A stretch of DNA of 64,000 bases, from assembly GCA_016758965.1 (NCBI GenBank), contig JAEPRB010000182.1, positions 18,901-82,900 of the forward strand, given 5' to 3'. The notes under the pieces are model-generated. The model did no database searches, was not told where the DNA came from, and worked only from the letters and a program-made list of their open reading frames with translations. Positions 1 through 12,873 of this stretch are shown here, piece by piece. The DNA comes from Circinella minor (taxonomy: Eukaryota; Mucoromycota; Mucoromycetes; Mucorales; Lichtheimiaceae). Position 1 is the first letter of the stretch; the number at the start of each line of letters is the position of its first letter. A program made the position numbers and the translations under genes.

Positions 1-153
1 AAGTAAATCGTCAATGGTGGGTCTTCCTCGGCGTGTTGCCTCATCTTCAGAAAAATTAAGAAAGAGTAAAGAAAAAAGAAATAATAGCATATAAAAGCTA
101 GACCGATTCATGGCTTGCCGTTGTAATAGTTGTGCATTCTCTGGTGATTCCAT
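1..153 (-). CDS. 5' fragment of a single-pass membrane protein (hypothetical)
   Basis: An open minus-strand frame starts at an ATG (153-151) and runs 51 codons off the left edge. The N-terminus MESPENAQLLQRQAMNRSS is followed by a short, strongly hydrophobic helix (FYMLLFLFSLLFLNF, about residues 20-34). After it comes the polar stretch SEDEATRRGRPTIDDLL. The pattern fits an N-terminal signal anchor with the rest of the protein outside the window. I do not recognise the family. The start is the only ATG before in-frame stops in the T-rich upstream DNA. Whether the frame continues or meets an intron cannot be seen. Confidence 0.45.
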   Translation of the reverse strand, partial: MESPENAQLLQRQAMNRSSFYMLLFLFSLLFLNFSEDEATRRGRPTIDDLL

Positions 154-1148
154 CAAGTAAAATAATAATAATTTTTTTTAGTTATAAACAGGTTGCAATG
201 TATATATAAATAAATTAATAAAAGAGAATGAAAAAAAAAAAAAAAAAAGAATGACAACAAGTAGTAGAAATATGTAATAATAATGTGGGGGGTTATTCTT
301 TCTTTAATCGCCCTGTAGTAAAAGCATTCCCGCACATAATGTGTTAACGTTTTTTTTTTCAAGTCCAGATTTTCTAAAATCGGTTGGAAGTTCATTTATT
401 TATTTGGAACTATATATTTTTGTAACCTAGCAACATAGACCATGTCAATTGTACCTTACCATACTGGAACATTACAATAAAAAAAATCACGTTGTGAATA
501 GTATTTTGAATTGATAACATTTCCATAACAATCATAAATAAAAAAACAAAAATGAATCTCTTTTTTTATTCTTTCCTTGTGCTGCGCACTCGACTCATTC
601 ATCTTCTATTGTGGTAATTTTTTGTCGTAGGATCAATTCACTTATTACCACACAAGGTTAGTAAACATATAATACTAAAATATTTAGTACGTAGTCTTAT
701 AAAAATTTGGGACTCACACACTCTTAACAATAAGAATTCATAATGATTATTACTCAAAGGTTAATGAAAAAAATGATGCGGATTTGAAGAACTACCCACA
801 TTTTTTTTAGTTCAATTACTATTAATATTCATTATTATTTTACTAAAGAACAACCTTTTCATTTTTCTCTTTCCTGAGTTATAATATATATATATCGAAA
901 GTAAAATATATATATATATATATATATACATCAAATAAAATTTGATACAATACTATTGTTGAACACGCATCTCCCTGTATATATATAAATCCTTGCATAG
1001 AAAACAGGGAAATTATTTAAGCGCTGAGAATCATTGACCTTGCTCATTATTCTCTTTTTTTGGTAAGTTTCTTCAATTATATTCCTTGCGCGCCCTTTTT
1101 ATTTTTTTGTTTTCCACCCTTTTTTTATTATTATACATAAAAAAAAAA
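154..1148. other. Intergenic, divergent promoter region
   Basis: AT-rich DNA between the divergently transcribed fragment at the left edge and the BAR gene. It holds poly-T/poly-A runs and an (AT)n tract near 900-930. No RNA gene or convincing exon was seen. Confidence 0.5.
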
Positions 1149-2591
1149 ATGGCCCAACCTACTGATAACATAAAAGTTGTTGATGCTGAACCACAACCTA
1201 TTCCTAGTGATGCTGGTTCTGCTAATCAACCACTCAATCCCAATGTTCTTTTGAATAATACTTTGGATGGTTTTGCTACCTTGAGTTCTAAATTCAATCC
1301 TTTTGCTCAAAAACTTGGCAAAGGTATTGGTCAAGTGAGACAAGTAAGGCACATGTTTATTTTACTTACATATTATATATAATAAATTTTTATTTTTTTG
1401 AATTATATGAAACTTAATTAAGGCATTTATATATATTTTAGTATGCTCAAGAACGTCTTGGTACTGCCGAAGATATTACCGAGTTACCTGAAGAATATAA
1501 GGAATTGGAAAAGGTATATATATATATAAATAAAAGGGACTGGACATTGTATTTTATTTTATTTTTCATGATGATGAATGAAATGAGGGGGATAGAAAAG
1601 AAGGAGAGGGTCTATAGTATTTTTTTTATGCATGTCAATGTGTTATTATACACTTTGAATCCCTAAAATGTATTCTTTTTAATTTTTTTTAATCAATTTA
1701 TTATATATTTTATTAGCGTGTTGATGCTCTTCGTTCAGTCTATGTGAACTTACTTAAGGTATCACGTACATATAACAATCCTTCTTATGACTATCCAGTT
1801 CAACTTCAAGAATCCTTGGCAGGTATCAGTAATACATTTACTACACAATTTCAAAACTTAGCTTTGTCACCTGCAGAAAGAGCTCAAGCCGAACAACAGC
1901 AACAACAGCAACAACAACAATCTATCGAGAAACAACATCCCAAGACCTTATCACATGCTCTTTCGCGTGTCGCTGGTACAGGTTCACAAACTGTTGGTGT
2001 CGAAGATGCTCTTGGCACTGCTCTTTTTAAGGTCGCTACTGTTTCTGAAAAGGTTGGTGATGCTCGTGTCAATATGGATCAAGCTATTACTACCAAGTTC
2101 AATCAACCTATGCAAACCACTCTTAATACAGCTATCGAACAAGCTTTAAAAGCACGACGTAATGTTCAATCCGTTCGATTGAGTTTGGATTCTTGTAAGG
2201 CTAGATATCGTGCTGCTCGTCCTGAACGACAAGATGCTGCTCGTCTCGAAGTAGAACAAGCTGAAGATCAATTTGTTGGTGCTGTTGAAGAAGCTACTAG
2301 TTTAATGAAATCTGCTTTGGAAAATGTAAGTAATCTTTTTGGTTAGTGTGTAATATGTATATATATGTATCATGTAGATAGATATTACATGTATGTCTTT
2401 ATTTTATTGATACTAATTTTTTATTAAATTGTAATTGTTTAAAGCCTGAACCTTTCCGTAATCTTGCTGATCTTATCGCTGCTCAAGCTGCTTACTTTAA
2501 AGAAGCACATGAACTTTTAGCTGATCTTGCACCAGAATTGGATGAAATCCAAGTAACACAAGAATCATTGCATCGAAACAGACAAGAGTAG
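1149..2591 (+). CDS. GVP36: BAR-domain protein, Gvp36 family
   Basis: Four exons, 1149-1343, 1442-1513, 1717-2325 and 2445-2591, join in frame to 340 residues, close to the roughly 330 of yeast Gvp36. The N-terminal part (FNPFAQKLGKGIGQVRQYAQ, then ERLGTAEDITELPEEY) is the family's signature, followed by a long helical region to about residue 330. BAR domains of this family bind curved membranes as dimers and act at Golgi/endosomal membranes and in endocytosis; that role comes from the family. A short polyQ run interrupts the helices near residue 145, probably in a loop. The ATG is the first in the frame, in an A-rich context just after a T-rich leader. All three introns are GT-AG and under 210 nt. 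Confidence 0.85.
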
Positions 2592-3667
2592 AAATATTAT
2601 AGTTTCTTCTCTTTTCATAAATTCCTCTCTTTTTTTTTTTTAATATTCTCAACTTATTAAATATTTGATATATACTTGTAGTATCTTTTCTCTTTCCCCT
2701 TCCTCCCCTCCCCTTCTTCTTTCTATCTATTTCTCTCGATCATTTACATATAGTACTTTTTTTTTCTATATATTATTTTGATTAACCTTTTTTTTTTATT
2801 CTATTTATAAAGAAATTTCATTTTGTATCTTTTTTTTTTTTTGTTAAAAAGAAAGAATTAACTTTTTTGTGAATATAATTGCATTATTTTTTGGTCATAT
2901 GATGAGTTTTTATTTTTTATTATTATGAAAGATAAAATGGGAAGCTTGTGTGAGTTAGTAAAAATGGATGGGTATGCATTTTGTGGAACATATATATCAA
3001 AAATTTTAATAGCCAAGTTTATTAACTAATATACAATACTTCAATGGTTGTAGATGACTATTTTATTATAAATATTCAACATACCTTTACTAACAAATGT
3101 TAAGATGATTGGTATAATACGTAACAACCACTTGATTATGTTTAAAAAAAAGTAATGCCCATCTAGAGAAATAGTGTGCAACTTTTAAAAGTGCTGTGAT
3201 TATTGGTCTTCAAAGGAAGTGACAATAACGGAGAGATACGTATAGGGAAGGGTTTTACTATTATCACTAACGCTAATACATTATACATAGAATGGTTCAT
3301 GTCTTTATAACTTTTTCTTAACAAGGGTTACTTTATCTTTTTTATTTATAGCAAGGAAAAGAGAGCATATAATATTTATTATTTATATATAAAATATTAC
3401 TTATTATTACTATGTAGTAGTAAGTTCATTTTTTATTTTTAGCAAATGAGATATACATTGTACTAGCAAAAAATATTGTTTTCATTTATAACAACAACAA
3501 AAAAAAGAATGTCTTTTTTTTTAACAAAATTATAGTATTTTTTTTTTTTTTTGAGAGAGAAGGGAAGACAGCAAAAATACGCATGAGAGAAAGCAAAAAA
3601 AAAAAAAAATAGCAACAGCTATTTTATGATTGTTACGTAGAGAAAAAAAATACTATAACTAAAATTA
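2592..3667. other. Convergent intergenic region
   Basis: 3' flanks of the BAR gene (plus) and the SMP gene (minus). AT-rich with many homopolymers (long T run near 3540, A run near 3595). No exon or RNA gene was seen. Confidence 0.5.
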
Positions 3668-3962
3668 TTATTTTCCACCTTTAGAACCTTGAGTGTTGTG
3701 TGCTGCTGCTGATTGAGCACGAGACTTGAAGTCTTGGTTAGTGCCCGTTTTGTCAGCATGAGACTGGATACGGGAAGCATCACTAGGAGTCATTGGGTTT
3801 TGGGGATGAGAACCTCCTTGATTTGGCTATATAAGATCATAATAAAGAATAACATACTATAATATATAAATAACAATCATACGTACAAGAAGAACAATCT
3901 AAAGAAGTCTAGTATAAAATAATCGAATTCTAATAGTTTTTTTTTTTTTTTACCTTGCTCAT
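3668..3962 (-). CDS. Small SMP (seed-maturation-like) domain protein
   Basis: Two exons on the minus strand: 3962-3954, coding only Met-Ser-Lys, and 3826-3668. They give a 55-residue protein. It is hydrophilic and Gly/Gln/Ala-rich, with the core MTPSDASRIQSHADKTG followed by KSRAQSAAAHN. This matches the SMP motif known from plant LEA proteins, where a Met-Thr-Pro turn precedes an Ala/Arg/Ser helix. Small SMP proteins occur in fungi and are linked to stress or spore dormancy; the role here is inferred only from the motif. The 9-nt first coding exon is supported by the donor (AAG/gta) and the in-frame acceptor (tatag/CCA). Short, but the motif and clean splice phases make it convincing. Confidence 0.7.
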
Positions 3963-6900
3963 TTTTTGAATACTGTAATTGATTTGAGAGAAAGATAAAA
4001 AGATTGAAAGAAAAAGGATTAAAAAAAACATTATCTTTTCTATATTTAAATATACCCGATCTCTACTTCTATGTACTAGGACAGTGTTTAACTGACATAA
4101 TAATTATTCTGTGAAAAAAAATTATCATTATTATATCATTATATTGAAAGAGGAAGAGAAATTGAAAAAGTGGTAATCATGATGACTCTATGCATCTGTA
4201 TTTTTAATATAGTATCGAATTTAATAGAAATTTTTCAAAATCGTGGGAAAGAAAAGAAATTTTATTAATGACGATATAAATATTTTGTTCAAGAAAGAGT
4301 TTCTAACGATGACATTTTAATAATAGTTCGCAAAGAATAAAAAAAAAATATAAAGGAATTTGTTATTTTGAATCATAATATTGAATGATGATACATTACT
4401 ACTATTACTTGCTGTTAAGATGACATTGTTAAAAAAAGACACTTATGTACAATATTATTTTTTGATATTGAGCTAAAAAAAAAAATAACTAAAATTTACT
4501 GATTACAAGCTATTGAATTCTTTTGATACCTGAAGTGTTACATACAATACGTAAGTATATTTTTTTTTTATATTTGCTTTTTGTTATACTGTAAAATGGT
4601 ACGTAATAAAACAATAATTGAATGGCTAATAATATTGCGTACAAAAAAGAGTGAAGGATTGACCAATTTGATGACCGTGTAGTTACTTTTTTATTATAAT
4701 TGATAAAATTGATATATCGTTTTTTGCCCTAAATCTTAAAAGCAATACTTGAATTACTATGTAGTTTGTGTTTTTATAACAAGTTCAATAGGTACTACTT
4801 ATTGCTTTAAAAATCTTGTAAAGTAACTTAGATTGTTACGTAAGAATAAGTTTATTATTCTTAATAATAAATGATATTATATTTGAAAAATACATAATAA
4901 TGTACGCACGTAATTGAATAGGAATCATGGGTTATGTTAACTTTCTCAAATATATGCCAATAGGCAACAAGACACTCTTTTCTAAATAACAGGCTTTACA
5001 GTAAAAATTTTATTTTTATTTAAATGGATTTACCCTTTGTTATTCAATCTTTGCTGTTGAATTTGATTTGATTTGATTTTTCAGCGGCGAGAAAATATTT
5101 GAGTCGATAAATATATTATATCACTAAATCCTCCAATATGTAATTAAGAAAAGGTTTTTACATTACTGGATATGATAGCAATAATAATAGATAAGATGAT
5201 CGATTTCTATTTTATTTCTTATTAATATTAGCATTTCTTATTATTATAAAATGTATAATAAAGCAATAAAGGGATTCAATTAACTCATAAAATATCACTG
5301 TTCCTAATTAATATAAAGGACGTAAAATATTGAATATAACTGTAGATCAGAATGACCAATAAATATTTATTGTTTAAAAAACTGACTAAATATTTTTTTT
5401 AATTAATCCATTTATACATGTATAATTTAGAAAGTAATACAAATGTCAAAAATTCGTAAAACGTTTAATAACATAATTGTTCTATTAGATATATCTATGT
5501 AATATTCGTATCACATGATATATACTTGGGTCTTGACATTTAAATATTGTCTATGTTGATCGTAGAGTAACAATAACAAAAAAAGTCTTTTCTTTTAGTA
5601 AGAACGGGTAACATTATCTAAGAAAATTAATTATTTTATATTATCATGAAGCTATTGTAAAGAAGTTTTAGAAAATAGAGTGTTATTCTTTTTTTCTACT
5701 AGATGTACCCCCTATAAGAATTATTACCACACAATATGTTTATCAAAAGATATTTTAACCTCCACACATAGATTTTCTCGTGCGTTTTTTTTATTATAAT
5801 TTTTTTATATGCAGTACGTACTATTTATGACAATCACTACATCGATACACACACACACATATATATGCATATTGTTTTTTTTATGGGTGGTACTGCATAA
5901 TAATATATAATAAAACAAGCTTTATATATAGCAGGTACCCAGTAGAAAAAAAAAAGTTGTCAACATGCAGCATCATCACGAGTTTTAGATATCCTGCATG
6001 GCTACAAATAGTAATTTTTAAATATAAGTAAAAATTTATTGTTCGAGACATGTATCATATTATAATAAAAGATGAAGAGGGGGGTGGGGCTTTTATTATT
6101 ATACATTTACATCTTTTTCTTTTATCTTTCTTTTTCTTTCTTTGTGTCACAATCTCCCCTATTATCAGAAGCATACATCAAACTAGTTATAATATCTTAG
6201 TGCTGTCAACTACGTATTGTGCTAAATTATAGTACAAGGATGAACAAATAAGTTTATCAACACTAATTTAACTAATAATAATAATAACAAATTTGATTAC
6301 TATCAGATTTAAAATAAAACACTACTTTTAAGAATAACCTTTTTTTTTTCTTGATATTTTACTATTTAAAGATTATATTGATGTCATGGGCGTTTTTATG
6401 AATTTAGAGTTTTGAAAAAAAAACCAATTGTTGTCGGATAAAATAATCTCAGTAACTCACATGTTGTAAAGGGATTTGTGAAACATGAAGAAAAACGAGT
6501 GCCAAAAAAAAAGGGGTAATATGTGTACGTAGAAGGAAAAAAAAAAGAAAAGGGTTGGACCCGAACAAAGAAGAAGGGACCTTTTTGGCAGATTATATAA
6601 GGAATAATAGTTGGAACAAAAAAAACAAATAAATAAATAAATAAAATAATATGGACCAAAGAAGAAGAAGAAGGAAACGAGTATTAAAAAAGGAGGGCGA
6701 GACACAATTACTTAAATGGGTTATAAATACTATAAAACATGCATGTGGTATGAACCCATCATTTTTATTATCGATTTTTCTATTATAAAAAAATTATACA
6801 TAATAAGAATAAAACGGATCTCTAAAAAACTGTAAAAAAGATATCAAAAGAAAGAGAGAAAGAGAGAGAGTGGGAAACGGGACGATCACATAAATTTTTA

Positions 6901-7861
6901 TAACACATACGTAAATAAAATTATAATACCCTTCATAAAAAAAAAAAAAAAGCATGTTCTTTTGTTTGTAATACCTTAACCCCACCCCTATTCCCTTCAC
7001 AAGGATTATAATAGTATTATTATTTTTTCACACACCACATGACCCATTTAAAAAGATAATTATATACTTAATCTTTATCAAAGTTTGATGATCGATTAAA
7101 TATTTTTTTACTACTATTATTATTATATCAATACTAAAGAATTATATTGATCAAAAATATATTGAGAATCATTTTGTTTTATACTTGACAAAAATTTTAA
7201 AAGTTTACTTATTAAAAGTTATAATAATTCATTTGAAATATTACTTTTATTATTACAATAAGAAAATTGTGATGGGAAAAAAAAAAAAGTAGTTTTTTTT
7301 TTTGTTTATTGTTGGTACTTGGTTATTGTATTACCATCGGATATATAGAATTTTTTTGGATCACACAACAAGAAAAAATTAACTACTTCTTCACACACAG
7401 ATAACTAATAATAGGAATTACTCATAAATACGTAATAACTTCAAAGATTACAGCAGAAAATAACAGTATAATCATATACAAATGATCTTTTATATATATA
7501 TATATATATTCAAAAGTTATAATAATAAAAGGAAAAATGTTCAATTAGGAATGAAGTTGTTTCTTTTTTTTATACATAGAATAACAATAGTAATAAGTAT
7601 AATAGTAACACCGAATTAAAAAAAAAATAAAAAGAAGAAAGACCATAAATAATTACATATGTAATAATGAAAACAAAATAAAACAAAACAAAAAAAAAAA
7701 AAGAAAGAAAGAAAAGGAAAGGAAAGAGTTTCTTTTTTGGTGAGTAGTAACAAAGCGTGTGTATATGTGTATAACGAAGTAAAAGTAGGAAGGGGTTGTA
7801 TATATACAGTATATATATGAAGAGTGAAGGAAAGAGTAAAAGAAAGTATATATACGGGGTA
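3963..7861. other. Long gene-poor AT-rich region
   Basis: About 3.9 kb with no supportable gene on either strand. The open frames here are Phe/Lys/Ile/Asn runs created by homopolymers (for example 6.4-6.7 kb and 7.6-7.9 kb) and show no splice-compatible coding signal. It contains an (AT)n tract near 7495 and many A/T runs. No tRNA or rRNA was recognised. The right part is the 3' flank of the zinc-finger gene. Confidence 0.45.
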
Positions 7862-9076
7862 CTATAAATGATCACTATTGCAAAGTAATAATTTTATTGA
7901 AGGTAAACGAGCATGTCGTTGTTCTTCTTGTTGATATTCATAATAATAGTGTTGTTGTTGTTGTGGTTGGTGCTGACTAAAATTATCTGCAACACCGAGT
8001 GAACTTAAAGAGGGTAACCTTTTAAAGTCATTATTATAGAATGTTGTACACGACGGTTGTTCAGATCCGACCCGACAGTAATAGTGTTGTTCTTTTCTTT
8101 TTTGTTGTTGATTTGTTATTGTTGATTCTTGTATTTTTACTGGGTCCTCCTTTTCGCTATGATTATAATTTTCATTTTCTACCATCATTCCAAATGTAGG
8201 TGATGAAGTTTGCCATTTTTGAATATAATTCCATGACGACAAAATAGTGGTTTGATCTATTTCTTTGTTACTATGGGTAGTATCTTGCTGTATCGTAGTT
8301 ACTTGAGATGAAGATAATGTTCCTGAATAATTATAATGATAATAATCACCATTTTCACTACTACCACTACTACTTGCACTTTCTTCAGAAGAATCCATTG
8401 ATAATGATGGTTCATCAACAAAATTTTCATTATTATCTTCTTCATTTATTGAAGTAGTTGTTGTTGTGGAAAACATGGATTCAGGTATATTTTCAGGATC
8501 CATTCTTTCATTTGCAGATAATTGAATTCCATGAAGTTGTTCAATATGTCGAGTCAGTTGACCACGTCGCCAAAATGATTTGTAACACCCTGGTGCAGGA
8601 CAATGATTTAATTTGGCTAAAGCTTTTTGAGCTGACTGTTGTCGTTGGATAGATCGTTGTTTTTGTTGTTGTTGATTATTCGAATGTTGTTGTTGTTGTT
8701 GTTGACCAGGATGAATAAATCTTAAAATAGAACAATATTGTTGTTGACGCATATAAGCTTCTTCATCATCAACTGAACGTGGTTTTGAAGAATGAGAACA
8801 ACGACGAGTTCTTTTACGTCGATGTAATAAAATAGAAGGTGGAGATAAATGCGCTCTAGCATGTCTACTTAATTCATCCGATCTTGCAAATCGTTTATCA
8901 CATAATGTACAAGCATGAGGTTTTTCTCCTGTATGTGTACGAATATGTCGTACTTTATGTTCTAATCGATAAAATGATTTTTGACAAAATTCACAAATAT
9001 GAGGACGAATAGCTTGATCCATTGGTGTATTATTATTATTACTATTGGATAATGTTGTTGTTGTGGTATGTGACAT
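7862..9076 (-). CDS. C2H2 zinc-finger transcription factor, Mig1/CreA type
   Basis: Single-exon gene of 404 residues. Two tandem C2H2 fingers span residues about 28-76 (C28, C31, H44, H48; C56, C59, H72, H76), joined by HTGEKPHAC. The recognition helices YRLEHKVRH and RSDELSRH are essentially those of Mig1/CreA glucose repressors, which bind GC-rich sites. A third, separate finger (C159, C164, H177, H182) contains [16 protein letters not shown]. The rest is Ser/Gln/Asn-rich low complexity with His/Gln runs, typical of regulatory regions. A basic cluster near residues 86-92 (RRKRTRR) could be a nuclear signal. The ATG is the first codon after an A-rich leader. DNA target and carbon-repression role are inferred from the helices; other Mig/Rgm-type factors share them. 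Confidence 0.85.
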   Translation of the reverse strand: MSHTTTTTLSNSNNNNTPMDQAIRPHICEFCQKSFYRLEHKVRHIRTHTGEKPHACTLCDKRFARSDELSRHARAHLSPPSILLHRRKRTRRCSHSSKPRSVDDEEAYMRQQQYCSILRFIHPGQQQQQQHSNNQQQQKQRSIQRQQSAQKALAKLNHCPAPGCYKSFWRRGQLTRHIEQLHGIQLSANERMDPENIPESMFSTTTTTSINEEDNNENFVDEPSLSMDSSEESASSSGSSENGDYYHYNYSGTLSSSQVTTIQQDTTHSNKEIDQTTILSSWNYIQKWQTSSPTFGMMVENENYNHSEKEDPVKIQESTITNQQQKRKEQHYYCRVGSEQPSCTTFYNNDFKRLPSLSSLGVADNFSQHQPQQQQHYYYEYQQEEQRHARLPSIKLLLCNSDHL

Positions 9077-9884
9077 TATTTCATAAAAAAAAAGTTTATA
9101 TACAAAATAATAGAATATTAATATAAGAAGAAATAAAAAAAAAAAAGGGAGAACTAATAAAATAAAAAAAATAAAAGAAAAAAAAAAGCTTATTATATAT
9201 ACTTTTGATTTATGTGTTCACCAAAAAAAAAAGCGGTTTTTTTTATTGTATATTTTTTTTTATGTAAAATGAATTACTCCGTCTTCCTTTTGTGGGACTA
9301 TTGTAAGTAATTTATGTGTGGTGGGAGAAAGAGTATTCCGAAATTCTAAATGATCCATGCATCTTTAAAAACTTCTCCACAAAAAAATCTTAATATATAT
9401 ATATTTATATAACAACCTCATGATTATATGACAACTACCATCTTGAATTAATTTTATTTTCTCTCTCTCTCTTTCTTTCTTTCACTTCCCTCTCACACAC
9501 ACCCTTTTTCATTTAAAACTCTAAAAACAGAATCATATAAAAATGACTTATATGAGACTATATGGATAAATAATTAAAAAAATTGGATTAAAAAAAGACC
9601 CCAAAAAAAAAAAAAAACTCCAAAAAATATATTAACCAATTAAATTTTGAATGACATCACACTTAGTTCATATATTATGCTGGTTATTATTTTTTACACA
9701 GACCATCAAAGCATATAGTGTAATAGCATTTCTCGGCATATGAAATAATAAAACGCGTTAAAAAGATAAAAAAGTCCGGGGCTTTTTTTTAATTCTTATT
9801 TCTTCTGTGAGAAACACTTTTTTTTTTCTTTTACTTTCTTCTTTTTCAATAAACAAACAAAACAAGAAAACATAAAAACACAAA
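9077..9884. other. Divergent intergenic region (zinc finger / SOD2)
   Basis: Shared upstream DNA of two divergent genes. AT-rich with A/T runs and a CT-rich block (about 9460-9505). No exon or RNA gene was seen, and no operator could be assigned. Confidence 0.45.
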
Positions 9885-11294
9885 ATGCTTTCTCTTGCTG
9901 CTCGTTCTATCAAGTCTTCTAACTTCAAGTCTTCTGCTCGTTGTTTGACCGCTGTTCGTACCAAAGTTACTTTACCTGACCTTCCTTATGGTTATGATGT
10001 ATGTTATTATTATTATTATTATTTAAACAAGAATAAGAAAAAAAAAACGCGTTTTTTTTAAAAGAAAAAAGGATTATTTTAAATAACAATTTTTATTATT
10101 ATTATATCTAGGCTCTTGAACCTTATATCAACACTGAAATCATGAAACTTCACCATTCTAAGCATCACCAAACTTATGTTAATGCTTACAATGCTGCTGA
10201 AGAAAAATTACAAAATTCATTCCAAGGTGGTAACTTGACTGAATTGATTGCTTTACAAACTGCAATCAAGTTTAACGGTGGTGGTAAGTATTTCCTTCTT
10301 TATTTTATTTTGATATTAAAATAATCATTACCTATTACTTAACTATTATTATTATAAATATAGGTCATATCAACCATAGTTTGTTTTGGCAAAATTTAGC
10401 TCCCAAGAGCAATGGTGGTGGTGAAAAACCTACTGGTGAATTATTAAAGGCTATTGAAACCAAGTGGGGTTCTTTTGATGAATTTATTGCCAAGTTCAAT
10501 GCTGCTTCTGCTGGTGTTCAAGGTAAGAAAACATTGTTGTTATTGTTGTTGTCCTTTTTTTTTTTAATTGACTTATTTTGTTGGGTGGTTTTTTAAAGAA
10601 TCAGTTATCAAAAAAAAAAGTTGGGGGAGAAAAACGGGTGGAGAAAAAGAAAGAAAGAAAAAGAAAGAATTAAAAAACTTTTTTTTTTTTACTAATAATT
10701 ATTTATTCTTTTTCTTCCTTTAGGTTCTGGTTGGGGATGGCTCGTAAGTTAAATAAAAAAAACGGATGCGGGAGAGAGAGAAAGGGGAGGGGGATGATGA
10801 TATAGGTATATATGTATATGAAATTATTAAACATTTTTATTTTTTATGACAGGGTTATAATAAGGAATCGAAGCAATTGGAAATTGCTACTACTCCGAAT
10901 CAAGATCCCTTGCTTGGTAAGTTTATTAGAATCAAGAGTAATAAAAAAAAAGAGAGAGTTTGGGGTTTCGTTGTTATAGAAGTAGTCGTCGTCCGAGGAT
11001 CCGCGCATAAAAGTACGGTAAATGGCTAATTAATATATCCGATTGATATTCTGTAGGTTTGGTACCTCTCTTAGGTGTTGATGTTTGGGAACATGTAAGT
11101 ATATATTTATACATAATACATATACAAATTTATGTGCATTTTACATGGTGTAATTTACTAACGAAAAAAAAAATTGAATTTTTATATAGGCTTACTATTT
11201 GCAATACAAGAATGTTCGTCCTGATTATCTTAAGGCTATTTGGGAAGTTATTAACTGGAAGACAGTTGCTGAACGTTTCTCCAAGGCTCAATAA
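9885..11294 (+). CDS. SOD2: Manganese superoxide dismutase, mitochondrial
   Basis: Seven exons (9885-9998, 10112-10283, 10364-10522, 10724-10743, 10853-10916, 11057-11094, 11190-11294) give 223 residues. It converts superoxide to hydrogen peroxide and oxygen in the matrix. The N-terminus ([17 protein letters not shown]) is Arg/Ser-rich, without acidic residues, as in a mitochondrial presequence. The mature part begins [16 protein letters not shown]. Metal ligands are visible: the His in [15 protein letters not shown], the next His in the FNGGGHINHS block, and Asp and His in GVDVWEHAYYLQY. The GGG near residue 97 and the Gln-containing GVQGSGWGWL block are typical of Mn enzymes. Exon 4 is only 20 nt. 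All introns are GT-AG and the phases close exactly. Confidence 0.95.
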
Positions 11295-12873
11295 ATAAAT
11301 ATATAAATATATATGTATATATATATACATTTTCATATCATACAAAACTTTCAAACACATTTTTTTTTTCTATATAAGTGTACATTTTTTTTTTATCATC
11401 TATCTTCTCCCCTTCCCCAAAATAATTTTATTTGTTAAAAATGAAAATAAAAAAAGGTTTCTCTTTTTTGTTAATAATAATTTAACAGATGACAGAATGA
11501 TGTCATACACTACATAATTTTTTTCATCTTCAGTTAATAAACTGAGTGAATTTTAATTGTAGTCTGTTAATTATGCAGCAGAAATGTAGCATAAAATTTT
11601 GGCAGCGAATCCTAAGATATTTGTTTTTTAAGGGAGGAGAGTGGGGTTAGATATTATATCATTTTAGGAGTAAAGAAACAATTGATAATGAAAAAGAAGA
11701 AATTGATAGAAGATGAGTTTCTTTAGGAGTAAGGTGGAAAGGAGGTGTGTGGGTGTACAAAGAAAGAAGGAGATAAAAAAAAACCGATCGACATGATGTG
11801 CGTAGCAAACTAGAAGAAAATCTGCTTTAAACCTGTTAAGAATTCATTCTAACTGATAACTTTTTTTTAGTGTGTGTTTTTTTTCTTTTAATGGGTCATC
11901 AACATTCATTTGACTAAAGAAACTAAAAAAAAAATTTTTTTTTCTCACAGCGCTCATCATTTTATATTTATGTTTAGTATATGCACTAAAAAAATAATCA
12001 TACATGAAATTACTATTTTACATAAACCCGACAAACGTGCATATAAACAAAACAAAACAAAACAAAATACAAAATACAAAATACGTACAAAAAAAAGAAA
12101 AGAAAAGAAAAGAATCCTCCTTATTCATAATAAATAATAATAATAATAATATAACTAGTAACTATATTAGTTATAATGATAATAACTTTTAAAAGAAAAC
12201 AAAAGTATAGTAATAATAATAAAGATCTTCCAAAAGAGAAAAAGTATATACATATATAGAAAAGACATTAAAGGACCGGGGTATTTTACATGATAAAAAA
12301 GAATTATTGAACTGCGCCATTTTTATTTTATATATTATCATTCACATTTTTTTTTTTACTTATTCACAAGATCCCAAAAAATTGAAGCTAAAAAAGATCG
12401 TAGCACAAAGACAATCAACCATTGGTTGAATTCACTAAAAAAGATCGACACAGCTGGCAATCATCGGACTTTTTTTTTTTAAGTTGTTTCAAAAGCAAAG
12501 AAAATCCCTCTTTTTTTTTTTTTTTTTTTGGAGTTTGGGTTAAAAGTGTACATCATTTTGTCGTGTAATTATTTCTTCTCTTTCTTCTTCTTCTTCTTCT
12601 CCTTCCTCTTTTTTTTTTTTCTCTTCTTCCTTTCTCACTCTTTTCAACTATATAAACTTACTCACTCTTTATTTTTTTGGTTTCCCCCTTATTTTCATTT
12701 TTATATTACTCATTATTATTATTTTTTCTCTCTCTCTCTACCTCTTTTTTCTTTCCCTCCCCTTTTTTTTTCATACTTTTTTTTTTTAGTTGAAGGTTTT
12801 TATATACAAAAGCAATAACTAAACCATCAATAAAAGTAGTAAAAAAGAAAAATTTGAATTAATATTAATACCA
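11295..12873. other. Intergenic region with a strong pyrimidine-rich leader
   Basis: Starts as the SOD2 3' flank. The right half (about 12.45-12.80 kb) is an unusually long T/CT-rich tract on the plus strand just upstream of the next gene, typical of promoters and 5' leaders here. No coding exon or RNA gene was found; the Phe-rich frame in the T tract is not a gene. Confidence 0.45.

Noticed and set aside
1884..2072. Antisense Cys-rich frame inside the BAR gene
   Set aside because: The Cys run is the reverse of the polyQ codons; a shadow of the real gene.
6396..7000. Several 70-90 codon minus-strand frames
   Set aside because: Phe/Tyr/Leu runs produced by A-rich DNA; no motif, no splice logic, no complexity.
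12528..12818. Open frame of 96 codons rich in Phe and Ser
   Set aside because: It is the pyrimidine-rich leader of the gene at 12874 read as protein.
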